A DNA stretch of 64,000 bases, taken from positions 65,838-129,837 of the forward strand of contig CANQQA010000004.1 in assembly GCA_947625885.1 (NCBI GenBank), read 5' to 3'. Position 1 is the first letter of the stretch; each line of letters opens with the position of its first letter. The notes under the pieces were generated by a model. That model saw only the letters and a list, made by a program, of their open reading frames with translations, did no database searches and had not been told where the DNA came from. Both the position numbers and the translations under genes were made by a program. This DNA is from an uncultured Bacteroidales bacterium. Lineage in GTDB: Bacteria > Bacteroidota > Bacteroidia > Bacteroidales > UBA11471. Positions 1 to 8,473 of this stretch are shown piece by piece.

Positions 1-799
1 GCGCCATCAGGTTAGTGGGGTCTAACTCCACCACCTTGTCGTAGTCGGTCATCGCCCCGCGCAAATCCTCTTTGTAATAACGAATCATCGCGCGATTGAC
101 GAGAAGGGCGGGCGTATTGGGTTCGAGGCGCAGGGCATGGTCGATGTCGGTCTGCGCGGCATCGTAATCGCGGGTGTATATCGCCTGCAAAATCGCCCGC
201 AGCGCGTATGCCGGCGCACGGCGGTGATCGACGGCAATGGCTTTGTCGAGGTCGGCAATCGCCCCCGCCGTATCGCCCCGCAGCACGAGGTAGCGCCCGC
301 GATTGAGGTAGGCTTCGTAATTCGAGGGGTACAGCGCAAGGAGGCGGGCAAACGTGCTGTCGGCTTGCGCATACTGCTCCGACTGCGCTTCGGCAATCGC
401 CTTATTGGAAAGGAATTGACGATTCTCCGGCATATAGTGCAGCCCTACCTCGTAATCGTCGATAGCCCCCTGATAATCTTCGAGATTCTGGCGGGCGATG
501 CCGCGCACCTGATAGGCATCGACGATAAAGGGATTCCGCTTTATCGCCTCCGTGGCATCGCTCTCGGCACCCCGATAATCGTCGAGACTGAGTTTCGCCA
601 CCGAGCGCAAGAAATAAGGCTCCGCCAAATAGGGCTTCACCTGTATCACCTGATTGAAATACTGTATCGCCAACACATAGTCCTCGAAATAGAGGGCATT
701 GCGACCGATGTGGGTAATGCGCTCGGTATTGAGCTGCCCCCTCGCCGTGAAAAGACAGCAGGGCAGCAAAAGGAAACACCAAAGAAATAGACGACGCAT
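1..799 (-). CDS. TPR-repeat protein, secreted (C-terminus beyond window)
   Basis: The frame is open from an ATG at 797-799 to the left edge of the window, so 266 codons are visible and the C-terminus is missing. The N-terminus is a signal peptide (MRRLF, a hydrophobic stretch with two Cys, then ARG before QLNTER). After it come at least six tetratricopeptide units of about 34 residues, recognisable from recurring pairs such as FEDYVLAIQYFNQ, LDDYRGAESDATEAIK, LEDYQGAIDDYE, GDTAGAIADLDKAI and EDLRGAMTDYDKVVELDP. TPR solenoids bind other proteins. The Bacteroidales proteins of this type are exported, often large, and have no assigned substrate. An upstream Bacteroidota -7 element at 846-853 supports the start. 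The family call is secure; the function is unknown. Confidence 0.85.
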   Translation of the reverse strand, partial: MRRLFLWCFLLLPCCLFTARGQLNTERITHIGRNALYFEDYVLAIQYFNQVIQVKPYLAEPYFLRSVAKLSLDDYRGAESDATEAIKRNPFIVDAYQVRGIARQNLEDYQGAIDDYEVGLHYMPENRQFLSNKAIAEAQSEQYAQADSTFARLLALYPSNYEAYLNRGRYLVLRGDTAGAIADLDKAIAVDHRRAPAYALRAILQAIYTRDYDAAQTDIDHALRLEPNTPALLVNRAMIRYYKEDLRGAMTDYDKVVELDPTNLMA

Positions 800-845
800 C
801 ACGTTCTGCACAAACAAAAATTTTCAACTATTATAATGTATCGTA

Positions 846-853
846 CAAATGTA
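846..853 (-). promoter_or_regulatory. Bacteroidota -7 promoter element for the TPR gene
   Basis: TACATTTG on the minus strand matches TAnnTTTG and lies 47 bases upstream of the TPR gene start. I see no good TTTG at the expected -33 distance, so this is a half-supported promoter. Confidence 0.4.
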
Positions 854-1063
854 CGGATTTTCCACAAACTCCGAACCGGAATAACAGTTTTTATTACGAA
901 ACCCTATTAACGCCGAACGGTCTAAACATTCTCACGAAGAAAAAACTCAGGGCGGAACCATACGGCAAGAGCAACATGACAACAAGAAAATACCCCGATT
1001 ACTGATTAGGCACTAAATTTACAGATTCTCAGGCGGGAATATCCGCTTTCGGGGAAAAAGCAC

Positions 1064-1085
1064 TATTTTTGTCTGCACAAGGAGG
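1064..1085 (+). promoter_or_regulatory. -7 element and strong Shine-Dalgarno of the AraC gene
   Basis: TATTTTTG at 1064-1071 fits the Bacteroidota -7 consensus. It is followed at 1079-1085 by AAGGAGG, a full anti-16S match, six bases before the ATG at 1092. Strong Shine-Dalgarno sequences are uncommon in this phylum, whose ribosomes favour A-rich leaders. The implied 5' leader is only about 15 bases. No clear -33 box was found. Confidence 0.5.
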
Positions 1086-1091
1086 ATTGTC

Positions 1092-1985
1092 ATGGGTGAA
1101 ATCGTGAAACTGAATACGGTAAAGGATTATAACGACTTTCTCGGCGTGGAGACGCTGCACCCGCTCGTGAGCGTCGTCGATATGTCGCAACTCGCAGAGA
1201 TAAGCCACGGCTTGAAAAATTTCGGTTTTTACTGCATCTACCTCAAACAGTTGGAGTGCGGCACGCTGCTCTACGGACGCAACCGTTACGACTACGAGGC
1301 GGGGACGCTCGTGTTCATCGCGCCCGGACAGGTGGCAGGCGTCGACGACGGCGGCGTATCGCTCCACCCGCAGGGGTGGATTCTGATGTTCCACCCCGAC
1401 CTGCTGCGGGGCACTGCACTCGCGCGGCAGATTGCCGACTACTCTTTCTTCTCCTACGAATCGAACGAGGCGCTGCACGTATCGGAAGAAGATCGGACGA
1501 TTGTCCGAAACCTGCTGGTAAGTATTCGCGACGAACTGAAACAGCCGGCAGACCGCCACTCCCGAAAAATAGTCATCGCCAACATCGAAGTGCTGCTGAA
1601 CCACTGCCTGCGTTTCTACGACCGGCAATTCGACAACCGCAAAGTGCTCAACCGCGACATACTCACCCGCTTCGAAGGGCTGCTGCGCAGCTATCTGATG
1701 GAAGAAAACCGGCAGCAGGGGCTGCCGTCGGTCGCATGGTGCGCCAATCAACTGAACCTCTCGCCCAACTATTTCGGCGACCTGATAAAAAAGGAGACGG
1801 GCAAGTCGGCGCAGGAACACATACAGAACGTCATCATCGAAAAAGCGAAAGAGATGCTTGTGGCGCACGACAAGTCGGTGAGCGAAGTGGCGTATGCACT
1901 CGGATTCAAATACCCGCATCACCTGAGCCGCCTGTTCAAGAAATACACGGGCGAAAGTCCCAAAGAATACCGCTCCGGTCGCTGA
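1092..1985 (+). CDS. AraC-family transcriptional regulator
   Basis: This 297-residue protein has the usual AraC layout. An N-terminal cupin-like sensor (about residues 20-170) contains ERG-like small-molecule-binding features such as YEAGTLVFIAPGQV. A C-terminal pair of helix-turn-helix motifs spans about residues 205-295. The first HTH is around SVAWCANQLNLSPNYFGDLIKKETG, and the second carries the family signature VSEVAYALGFKYPHHLSRLFKKYTGESPKEYR. It should bind DNA and activate transcription in response to a ligand. It lies upstream of the FGE-like lipoprotein gene and convergent to the hydrolase cluster; either could be a target, but nothing in the sequence decides it. The start is fixed by AAGGAGG six bases upstream. 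Confidence 0.93.
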   Translation: MGEIVKLNTVKDYNDFLGVETLHPLVSVVDMSQLAEISHGLKNFGFYCIYLKQLECGTLLYGRNRYDYEAGTLVFIAPGQVAGVDDGGVSLHPQGWILMFHPDLLRGTALARQIADYSFFSYESNEALHVSEEDRTIVRNLLVSIRDELKQPADRHSRKIVIANIEVLLNHCLRFYDRQFDNRKVLNRDILTRFEGLLRSYLMEENRQQGLPSVAWCANQLNLSPNYFGDLIKKETGKSAQEHIQNVIIEKAKEMLVAHDKSVSEVAYALGFKYPHHLSRLFKKYTGESPKEYRSGR

Positions 1986-2075
1986 CGAAAACCGTACCGC
2001 ATCGGCTTTCATACAGAAAAATCGCTGCCGGATAAAAAATTATATCCGTTTCTTACTACAATTGCTTATTTTTTC

Positions 2076-2083
2076 TAACTTTG
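2076..2083 (+). promoter_or_regulatory. -7 promoter element of the FGE-like lipoprotein gene
   Basis: TAACTTTG is a perfect TAnnTTTG match 40 bases upstream of the ATG at 2124. A TTTG at the expected -33 distance is not evident; the nearest T-rich match is TTTC at 2049-2052. Confidence 0.5.
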
Positions 2084-2123
2084 CAAGGCGATACAGTTTA
2101 TCTTTATTAACAAAAAAATTGCT

Positions 2124-3059
2124 ATGATACGAATGAAAATAAATCGCTATTCCCGAATTTTGGCAGCATCGTTATTGCTGGCGGGCGGAGTCTTTTCTTC
2201 TTGCGGAGACGACGATAAAGAAGATATCAAGACGGAAAACAACGGACAAAATACCGAAAAAAAGACAGATATTTTTGCCGACTTGAATTACGACGAAATG
2301 ATATATGTCGAAGGTGGTACATTCCTGATGGGCGCACAAAGCCAAGACAAGCCCTATTCCGATTGGCAAGGCGAACATTCTTACAATTACGATGCGGACG
2401 CCAGAAAAGACGAAAGTCCCGTACATACCGTTACGCTTTCGTCATACTACATCGGGAAATACGAAGTTACGCGAGAAATATGGGAGTATGTCATGTCGTA
2501 CAACGGCAACGGCACGGGACTCTCTCCTATCGGACCCTATTTCAATACCGATTTCGAGACCGACTTCCGAGTGCACGGCAACGGGTCGAACTATCCCGTT
2601 TATGACGTAAGCTACAACGATATCGTCAATTATTTTCTTCCGCGTCTTAACAAAATAACCGGAAAAACTTTCCGTCTGCCCACCGAAGCCGAATGGGAGT
2701 ATGCCGCACGAGGCGGAGATAAAAGCGAAAGCTACAAATACAGCGGCAGCAACGATATCGACTCTGTGGCATGGTATTACAAAAAGAGTACATACAACGT
2801 AGGCGGAAAAGCGCCCAATAAATTGGGTATCTACGATATGAGCGGCAACGTATGGGAATGGTGCAGCGACTGGTATGCCGCCTACGACAGTACCGCCCAA
2901 ACGAATCCTACGGGAGTGAAAAACGGAGAAGAACGCGTGTTGCGCGGCGGCAGCGGGGACTCCAACGCAAAGGACTGCCGTGTGTCAAATCGTTCTTACT
3001 ACACCCCCGACCACTATTCGTGGGATTGCGGCTTGCGTCTGGTATTAGATGCAGACTAA
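2124..3059 (+). CDS. FGE/SUMF1-domain lipoprotein
   Basis: This 311-residue protein begins with a lipoprotein signal peptide ending in GGVFSSC, with the lipidated Cys at residue 27. An acidic linker follows, then a complete formylglycine-generating-enzyme (sulfatase-modifying factor) fold from about residue 58 to the end. Hallmarks are VEGGTFLMG, SSYYIGKYEVTREIWEYVM, FRLPTEAEWEYAARGG, GIYDMSGNVWEWCSDWY and RVLRGGSG. In true FGE a Cys pair near the RGGS segment does the oxidation. Here the first Cys is absent (RGGSGDSNAKDC), so formylglycine generation is unlikely and a binding or accessory role is more plausible. An alternative start is the Met at residue 4. The gene has its own -7 element and a strong terminator. 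Confidence 0.9.
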   Translation: MIRMKINRYSRILAASLLLAGGVFSSCGDDDKEDIKTENNGQNTEKKTDIFADLNYDEMIYVEGGTFLMGAQSQDKPYSDWQGEHSYNYDADARKDESPVHTVTLSSYYIGKYEVTREIWEYVMSYNGNGTGLSPIGPYFNTDFETDFRVHGNGSNYPVYDVSYNDIVNYFLPRLNKITGKTFRLPTEAEWEYAARGGDKSESYKYSGSNDIDSVAWYYKKSTYNVGGKAPNKLGIYDMSGNVWEWCSDWYAAYDSTAQTNPTGVKNGEERVLRGGSGDSNAKDCRVSNRSYYTPDHYSWDCGLRLVLDAD

Positions 3060-3078
3060 AAAACTTTCCTTGAAATAA

Positions 3079-3116
3079 AAACCTTGTACCCGTACGAGTA
3101 CAAGGTTTTTTTGTTT
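3079..3116. terminator. Bidirectional intrinsic terminator
   Basis: An 11-bp perfect inverted repeat (3079-3089 with 3098-3108, loop 3090-3097) is followed by a T-rich run on the plus strand and preceded by an A-rich run. It can therefore end transcription from both the FGE-like gene and the convergent GH51 gene. Confidence 0.85.
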
Positions 3117-3138
3117 TTACAGCCAAGCTACGCTCTCG

Positions 3139-4668
3139 CTATTCCACTTCCAGCGCCACGATGGCGTGGGCGGGAAGGGTTACCTCTATGGCTTCGCCAG
3201 CGAGTTTCGCACCCTTGAAAGATTCGGGTTTTACGCGATTGGGCTTCTCGAAAGTATTGAGGTCGGTGATTTTTTTCGACGTCAGTATCGTGCCCGATAC
3301 ACGGGAGGGCTTCACTTCATCAAGCGATATGCGCACTCGCTGCGCCTTATCGACGTCGATATTCACGAGCGAGAGGTGTATGAGCCCGTCGGCATCGCGC
3401 GAAGCGGTGGCGTCGACCACCGGCACCACGCGGTCGTCGCGCACGGTGCGGGTAGGCGTGTCGATGTCGAGCGGCAGGAAAGTGGCGTCCTGATGCGGAC
3501 GGTACATCTCAAAAACGTAATAAGTGGGCGTCAGCACCATTTTGTCGCCGCGCGTAAGAATCATAGATTGCAGCACATTGACGATTTGCGCGATGTTCGC
3601 CATGCGTATGCGGTCGGTGTATTTGTGAAAAACATTCAGCGAAAGGGCTGCCACGAAAGCATCGCGCAAGGTGTTCTGCTGGAAAAGCTGCGTACCCGGC
3701 TCCGGCTCCCACCACGTGCCCCATTCATCGACCATCAGTCCCACACGCTTCTCCTTGTCGTACTTGTCCATAACGGCTATGTGGCGGCGAATGACGTTTT
3801 CGATGTCGAGGCACTTGCCTATCGTCCAATAGAAATCTTCGGCATCGAAGTCGGTGGCGGAACCTTTGGGTCCGTGCCAGCCGGTTACGGTGTAGTAGTG
3901 CAGCGAAATGCCGTTCATGCGGGTGCCGACCTGCTGCATCAGGGTCTCCGTCCAATGGAGGTCGTAGTCACCGGCACCGCTGGCGATTTTGAACAGGCGG
4001 TTTCCGTCGTAGTTGCGGCAGTAGGTGGAATAACGACGGTAGAGGTCGGCATAATATTCGGGACGCATGTTGCCCCCACAGCCCCAACTCTCGTTACCCA
4101 CGCCGAGGAAATGCACTTTCCAAGCCTTGTCGCGACCGTTTTGGCGGCGCAGATTAGCCATCGGGGTGTCGCCGTCGGAGGTCATGTACTCGACCCACTT
4201 CGCCAGTTCCTCGACCGTGCCGCTGCCCACGTTGGCGCTGACGTAAGGCTCGCAGCCGAGAATTTCGCAGAGGTTGAGAAATTCGTGCGTACCGAAACTG
4301 TTGTCCTCTATCAGTCCGCCCCAATTGTTGTTGCTCATCTTCGGGCGGTTTTCGCGGGGTCCGATGCCGTCCATCCAGTGGTATTCGTCGGCAAAGCAAC
4401 CGCCGGGCCAACGAAGGTTGGGAATGCGGAGGCGTTTGAGCGCCTCGAGCACATCGGTGCGGTAGCCTTGCGTATTCGGAATTTCCGAATCTTCACCGAC
4501 CCACAAGCCGCCATAGATGCAGGTGCCCAAATGTTCGGCAAACTGCCCGTAGATGTGGCGGCTGATTTTCTGCGTGCCCTGCGAAGGGTGCACGGCGATG
4601 TTCACGGTTTGCGCGCCCATTGCGGCAGCGCAAACAAGAAGTGAAAACAGAAACAGATGTTTTTTCAT
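3139..4668 (-). CDS. Alpha-L-arabinofuranosidase, GH51
   Basis: This 509-residue enzyme has a cleavable signal peptide (ends near AAAMGAQ), placing it in the periplasm or at the surface. It contains a GH51 (beta/alpha)8 catalytic domain and a C-terminal beta domain. Retaining catalysis uses an acid/base Glu at residue 193 (in GVGNESWG) and a nucleophile Glu at residue 315 (in MVDEWGTWW). Further family marks are [10 protein letters not shown] and [16 protein letters not shown]51 enzymes release terminal arabinofuranose from arabinan, arabinoxylan or arabinogalactan side chains. It is the last gene of the unit GH43-GH51-GH51, 20 bases after the preceding gene, and ends at the bidirectional terminator. 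Length is normal. Confidence 0.95.
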   Translation of the reverse strand: MKKHLFLFSLLVCAAAMGAQTVNIAVHPSQGTQKISRHIYGQFAEHLGTCIYGGLWVGEDSEIPNTQGYRTDVLEALKRLRIPNLRWPGGCFADEYHWMDGIGPRENRPKMSNNNWGGLIEDNSFGTHEFLNLCEILGCEPYVSANVGSGTVEELAKWVEYMTSDGDTPMANLRRQNGRDKAWKVHFLGVGNESWGCGGNMRPEYYADLYRRYSTYCRNYDGNRLFKIASGAGDYDLHWTETLMQQVGTRMNGISLHYYTVTGWHGPKGSATDFDAEDFYWTIGKCLDIENVIRRHIAVMDKYDKEKRVGLMVDEWGTWWEPEPGTQLFQQNTLRDAFVAALSLNVFHKYTDRIRMANIAQIVNVLQSMILTRGDKMVLTPTYYVFEMYRPHQDATFLPLDIDTPTRTVRDDRVVPVVDATASRDADGLIHLSLVNIDVDKAQRVRISLDEVKPSRVSGTILTSKKITDLNTFEKPNRVKPESFKGAKLAGEAIEVTLPAHAIVALEVE

Positions 4669-4688
4669 ATATAACGGCGTATTAAAGG

Positions 4689-6641
4689 TTATTTGCGTAC
4701 AAGAGGTATCGTAACGACCTGAAAGGAGTGCGGCATCGCGGTGAACGTACAGCCATCGGCGGAGAGGGCTATCGTGCCTGTATGCGGAACGACTGCCGCC
4801 GGATTGTCGAACGTATTGACTGCCGACCCGTCATCGCTCTGCATATATACCACCGTGCCTTCGGCAGCCGGTGTCTGCTTACGGCTCAAGCCGTTAAGGC
4901 GCACGACGAGCGGCATCTCGCGGTCGGAAGCATTGACCGCTTTCACCACCACGCAGCTGCGCTCTTTGTCGAGCACCGCAGAGGCATACAGCCCCTCCTG
5001 CCCCGTCGGCGGCACACCGTTTTCGGTAAGTGCGAGCGTGTGCGTGCCCTTGTTCAGCGAATAGAGCTGCTGCACGTAGTAATTCGGGGTGAGCAACACC
5101 CGCGTGTTGTCGAACCATATCAGGTCGGGACGCCACTGCCATGCCTCCGCGTGGGCGAAAAGCGGTGCATACGTAGCCAGCCGCACCACGTCGGCATTGC
5201 GCTCCACACCCGTGAGGAAAGCCGCTTCGGAGAGCGCTGCCTCGAAATTGTTGGCGCGTGTCTTATGGTGCGAGGCATACTCGCCGGCATAGACTTTCGG
5301 CGCTTTGCGGTCGTAGGCGTCGTACCGGTCGGCACTGGCGAAGAACCACTCGGGCGGACGGTAATAATGTTCATCGACCAAATCGACACGAAGGCGCTTC
5401 ATTTCCTGCCACAGGTAGTCGAACTGTTCGCCGTCGGCGGCAGGTCCCGCCGAACCGACCACGAGAATTTCGGGACAACGGCGACGCAAGGCTTCGACAA
5501 AAAGGGCTTCGCGTTTCACAAACTCTTCGCCCCACTGTTCGTTGCCCACAGCAATGTATTTCAGACCGAAAGGCGCGGGGTGTCCCATGTCGGCGCGCAG
5601 CCTGCCCCACACGGTGGAGGTGTCGCCGTTGGCAAACTCCACGAGGTCGATAGCATCTTGAATATAGGGTTGCAGCGAATCGAGCGGCACCAACTCGCCC
5701 GACTGGTACTGGCACGCCATGCCGCAGTTGAGCACGGGCAGGGGCTGTGCGCCAATGTCCTCGCACAAGAGCATATATTCATAGAAGCCGAGCCCGCAAC
5801 TCTGGAAATAGTCGGGATAGAGGTGTTCCCGAAAAGTATAGTGCCAGCGGTTGTCGTTGCAGGGACGGTTCTCGACCGCACCCACCGTATTTTTCCATTG
5901 GTAGCGGGTCGTAAGGGTCGTCCCTTCGACAATGCAGCCGCCCGGGAAGCGCAGCACGCCCGGGTGCAGGTCGCAGAGGGCTTGCACCAAATCTTTCCGT
6001 AACCCGTTTTCACGCCCCTTCCACGTATCGACGGGAAAGAGCGATATATGCTCGACATCGACCGTACCCGACGAAAGCAGGGTCATGCGCAGACGGGCAT
6101 GGGCATCGTCCCTGCGGGCTTTCAGCAGCAAAGTCTGCTTTTCCCATTCGGGCGAAGAAACTTCGATTTCTTTCGCCGTCATAATATTATTGTCATTCGT
6201 AATCAACTCGAAACGCAGCTTCACCGGTGCTCCGCTTTGCACACGGGCATGGAAAGAGAGGCGATACTCCGCACCGGCTTTCACGCCCATGCCGTCGACG
6301 AATCCGTCGTTCTGCAAGCCCGACTTTTTATAGCCGTCGCCTCCGGTAAGCCGCACGTAATGCGGATTGCGCACGAAAGCCGGACGCTCGGTTTCGACCG
6401 ACACCCGACCGAAAGGCGTCCACCCCATCAGCGGGTAGTCGAACTCGAAAGAGCGGTTTTTCACCAACTCGGCATACAAGCCGCCGTCGGCGCCGAAATT
6501 GATGTCTTCAAAAAAGATGCCGTACATTTCGGGATTGATTTCCGCGCGCGGCTTCACCGAAACGTCGAGTACGCGCTGCGCCGACGCACCGAGCGTCGTC
6601 GCGGCAAGAGCAAGAGCGAGGATTAAAACTTTCGATTTCAT
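4689..6641 (-). CDS. Alpha-L-arabinofuranosidase, GH51 (long form with N-terminal carbohydrate-binding-like domain)
   Basis: I place the start at the ATG at 6639-6641 ([13 protein letters not shown], a signal peptide), giving 650 residues. The longer frame would overlap the preceding GH43 gene and bury the signal peptide. Residues about 95-190 form a jelly-roll, CBM-like insert, followed by the GH51 barrel and the alpha-L-AFase C-terminal domain. Catalytic residues are Glu 368 ([10 protein letters not shown]) and Glu 454 ([10 protein letters not shown]); [22 protein letters not shown] near the N-terminus is typical. It differs strongly from the neighbouring GH51, so the two probably act on different arabinose linkages or chain contexts. 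It starts 7 bases after the GH43 stop codon, which indicates co-transcription. Confidence 0.94.
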   Translation of the reverse strand: MKSKVLILALALAATTLGASAQRVLDVSVKPRAEINPEMYGIFFEDINFGADGGLYAELVKNRSFEFDYPLMGWTPFGRVSVETERPAFVRNPHYVRLTGGDGYKKSGLQNDGFVDGMGVKAGAEYRLSFHARVQSGAPVKLRFELITNDNNIMTAKEIEVSSPEWEKQTLLLKARRDDAHARLRMTLLSSGTVDVEHISLFPVDTWKGRENGLRKDLVQALCDLHPGVLRFPGGCIVEGTTLTTRYQWKNTVGAVENRPCNDNRWHYTFREHLYPDYFQSCGLGFYEYMLLCEDIGAQPLPVLNCGMACQYQSGELVPLDSLQPYIQDAIDLVEFANGDTSTVWGRLRADMGHPAPFGLKYIAVGNEQWGEEFVKREALFVEALRRRCPEILVVGSAGPAADGEQFDYLWQEMKRLRVDLVDEHYYRPPEWFFASADRYDAYDRKAPKVYAGEYASHHKTRANNFEAALSEAAFLTGVERNADVVRLATYAPLFAHAEAWQWRPDLIWFDNTRVLLTPNYYVQQLYSLNKGTHTLALTENGVPPTGQEGLYASAVLDKERSCVVVKAVNASDREMPLVVRLNGLSRKQTPAAEGTVVYMQSDDGSAVNTFDNPAAVVPHTGTIALSADGCTFTAMPHSFQVVTIPLVRK

Positions 6642-6648
6642 ATCGCGT

Positions 6649-7641
6649 TCATTTATTGTCGGTTTTGAGTGGAGTTGTCTCGGCAGCATAGCGCAGCAGC
6701 GAATCGACCACCGGTGCAGCCACCCGCTGCACGGCACCGTGTGCGGCGCCCGACGGCATGGAAAGTTTGCGCGGGGCTTCGCGCCAGTGTATGAAGTCGC
6801 GCGTGGTCATCGCGCTGTAAACGTGTTTGCGATAATTGTCCATATAACAGATATAGCTGCCGTCGGGCAGCCGTACGAACGACGGACCTTCGACCCACGC
6901 CGGCGTAAAAGGCTCACCGGTAAGAGGCAGGTAGGGTCCCGTCGCCGCCGGCGCCGTTGCCACCAACAGGTATTTGTGCGGCTCGGGCAGTTCGCGTTCA
7001 TCTTTATATATCATATAATAGGTGTCGCCGATGCGCCGCACGGTCGCGTCGATGACGTTGTACCCGTAGTCGAACAGCAGGCGGGCAGGTGCAAAATGCT
7101 CGAAGTCGCGCGTGGTCGTGTAGTAGATGCGGTTGTCGTATTTCTTTCCTTCCTCGACACGCCACTCGCCGCCGACCTTTATCGTACTTGCCCAGAAAAT
7201 CAGGTAACAATCGTTCGCTTCGTCGTAGAGCATTTCCGGCGCCCAGCAGTTGCGCGGCTCATAACCCGCGCTCTCCATCACCCGCAGAAAACGCGGCGCG
7301 CTCCAATGCAGCAGGTCGGGCGAGGCGGCATATCCGATATGGGGCGTTTCCCAGCCGGTAGTCCACACGCAGTGCCACGTACCGTCTTTGCCCTGCATGA
7401 TGAACGGGTCGCGCAGGCGCGGCGCATCGCTTTCGGGGTCGGGGCGCAAAAGACCGAGCGGCGCGCCCACCGTGTGCCATTCGTACCCGTCGCGGCTCCA
7501 CGCATAGTGCATACCGTGCGTGTTGGCATCGCGGTTGGTGAAGTACGAAAACAGATAGAGGCTGTCGGGTTCGCTGCCGGCACAAAGAGCCGACACGCCC
7601 CACACGAGCAGACAGAACAGACAGCGAAGGCTGTTTTTCAT
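6649..7641 (-). CDS. Glycoside hydrolase family 43 protein
   Basis: This is a 330-residue protein from the ATG at 7639-7641; an in-frame ATG eight codons upstream is less likely because the signal peptide begins MKNSLRCLF. A five-bladed propeller of GH43 type is indicated by repeating YAWSRDGYEWH, YAASPDLLHWS, YYTTTRDFEHF and YSAMTTRDFIHW strands. The expected acidic residues sit in RLRDPFIM, VIDATVRR and WVEGPSFV. GH43 enzymes are inverting arabinofuranosidases, arabinanases or xylosidases; the subfamily cannot be set by eye. It is the first gene of the downstream unit, with its own promoter at 7677-7708. It probably acts with the two GH51 enzymes on arabinosyl substrates. Confidence 0.88.
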   Translation of the reverse strand: MKNSLRCLFCLLVWGVSALCAGSEPDSLYLFSYFTNRDANTHGMHYAWSRDGYEWHTVGAPLGLLRPDPESDAPRLRDPFIMQGKDGTWHCVWTTGWETPHIGYAASPDLLHWSAPRFLRVMESAGYEPRNCWAPEMLYDEANDCYLIFWASTIKVGGEWRVEEGKKYDNRIYYTTTRDFEHFAPARLLFDYGYNVIDATVRRIGDTYYMIYKDERELPEPHKYLLVATAPAATGPYLPLTGEPFTPAWVEGPSFVRLPDGSYICYMDNYRKHVYSAMTTRDFIHWREAPRKLSMPSGAAHGAVQRVAAPVVDSLLRYAAETTPLKTDNK

Positions 7642-7676
7642 GGTATCATTAAATGTAATTTTCACATCTACAAAGT

Positions 7677-7708
7677 CAAATATACTGATTTATACCCGAT
7701 TGTCCAAA
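7677..7708 (-). promoter_or_regulatory. Internal Bacteroidota promoter before GH43
   Basis: On the minus strand this reads TTTG, 20 bases, then TATATTTG, an exact match to the Bacteroidota -33/-7 pair. It begins immediately after the stop codon of the SGNH gene and 36 bases upstream of the GH43 start. It splits the hydrolase cluster into two units. Confidence 0.8.
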
Positions 7709-8470
7709 TTATTTTTTCATTTTTTCAGGGAGTACGCGCAAAACAGCCTCCGCCCAAAAACGCCCCAAATCGTCGGCACCCGCTTTGTTGGGGTGGAGAT
7801 AGAACGTGCCCGCCTGTCCCGATTCGGGGGTAAAGCGGGAATAATTCTCCTGAAAATAACCGAAAGCCGTCGTATCGCCCGCAAAAACGCGGTCGGGACA
7901 GCGCTCGGCATAGCGGACAACCAGCTTGTCGAGTATGGGCGCATACGATTGCAGCCGCTTCAAGCCGCCCGCCAGATAGGTCGACGTGTTGTAAGTATTG
8001 GGGCTGTACCATATCGGACGGTGCAGCACAACGATACTTTTCGGATATTTTTCGAGCAGGGCGTCGATGATGGCTTGCAGGTTGGTGTAATAGACCGACG
8101 GGTGTACCGGCGCGCCGAGCGGACCGCGCTCGGCGCTGTCGTTCGTGCCCAACATAATCGAAAAAAGCAGCACGCCTTTTTCGGCAGAGAGCGCATCGGC
8201 AGCCGCCAACACTTTCCGAAACTCAGTATCGTTCACCGGCAGGAAATTGAGCGTCGTGCGCCCGCTGAATCCGCAATTCCGGAAATCGACCTTTCCCCGC
8301 AGATGTTCCACCAGATATGCTGCCGCCCGTGCAGGCGGTGCCTCTGTTACCGCATCGGCGAGTCGGACACCCTGCGTAATGCTGTTGCCGATGAACACGA
8401 TATGCAGGTCTTGGGCGGAAAGGCTGCCCGCCGCAACGAAAGCGATAAAAAGGAACAAGAGTTTTTTCAT
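7709..8470 (-). CDS. SGNH/GDSL hydrolase (carbohydrate esterase-like)
   Basis: This 253-residue protein has a signal peptide ending AAGSLSAQ. The four SGNH blocks are visible: block I IGNSITQG with nucleophile Ser 30, block II Gly in NCGFSGRTT, block III Asn in MLGTNDSAE, and block V with the catalytic His in FYLHPNKAGADD. Proteins of this type next to glycoside hydrolases commonly remove acetyl or other acyl groups from sugars, which would open the glycan to the GH2 enzyme encoded just before. The start codon lies 3 bases after the GH2 stop, so the two are co-transcribed. The acyl substrate is inferred. Confidence 0.88.
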   Translation of the reverse strand: MKKLLFLFIAFVAAGSLSAQDLHIVFIGNSITQGVRLADAVTEAPPARAAAYLVEHLRGKVDFRNCGFSGRTTLNFLPVNDTEFRKVLAAADALSAEKGVLLFSIMLGTNDSAERGPLGAPVHPSVYYTNLQAIIDALLEKYPKSIVVLHRPIWYSPNTYNTSTYLAGGLKRLQSYAPILDKLVVRYAERCPDRVFAGDTTAFGYFQENYSRFTPESGQAGTFYLHPNKAGADDLGRFWAEAVLRVLPEKMKK

Positions 8471-8473
8471 GAT

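Noticed and set aside
6642-6737. Upstream start for the long GH51 gene
   Set aside because: It overlaps the end of the GH43 gene and would hide the signal peptide that begins at 6641.
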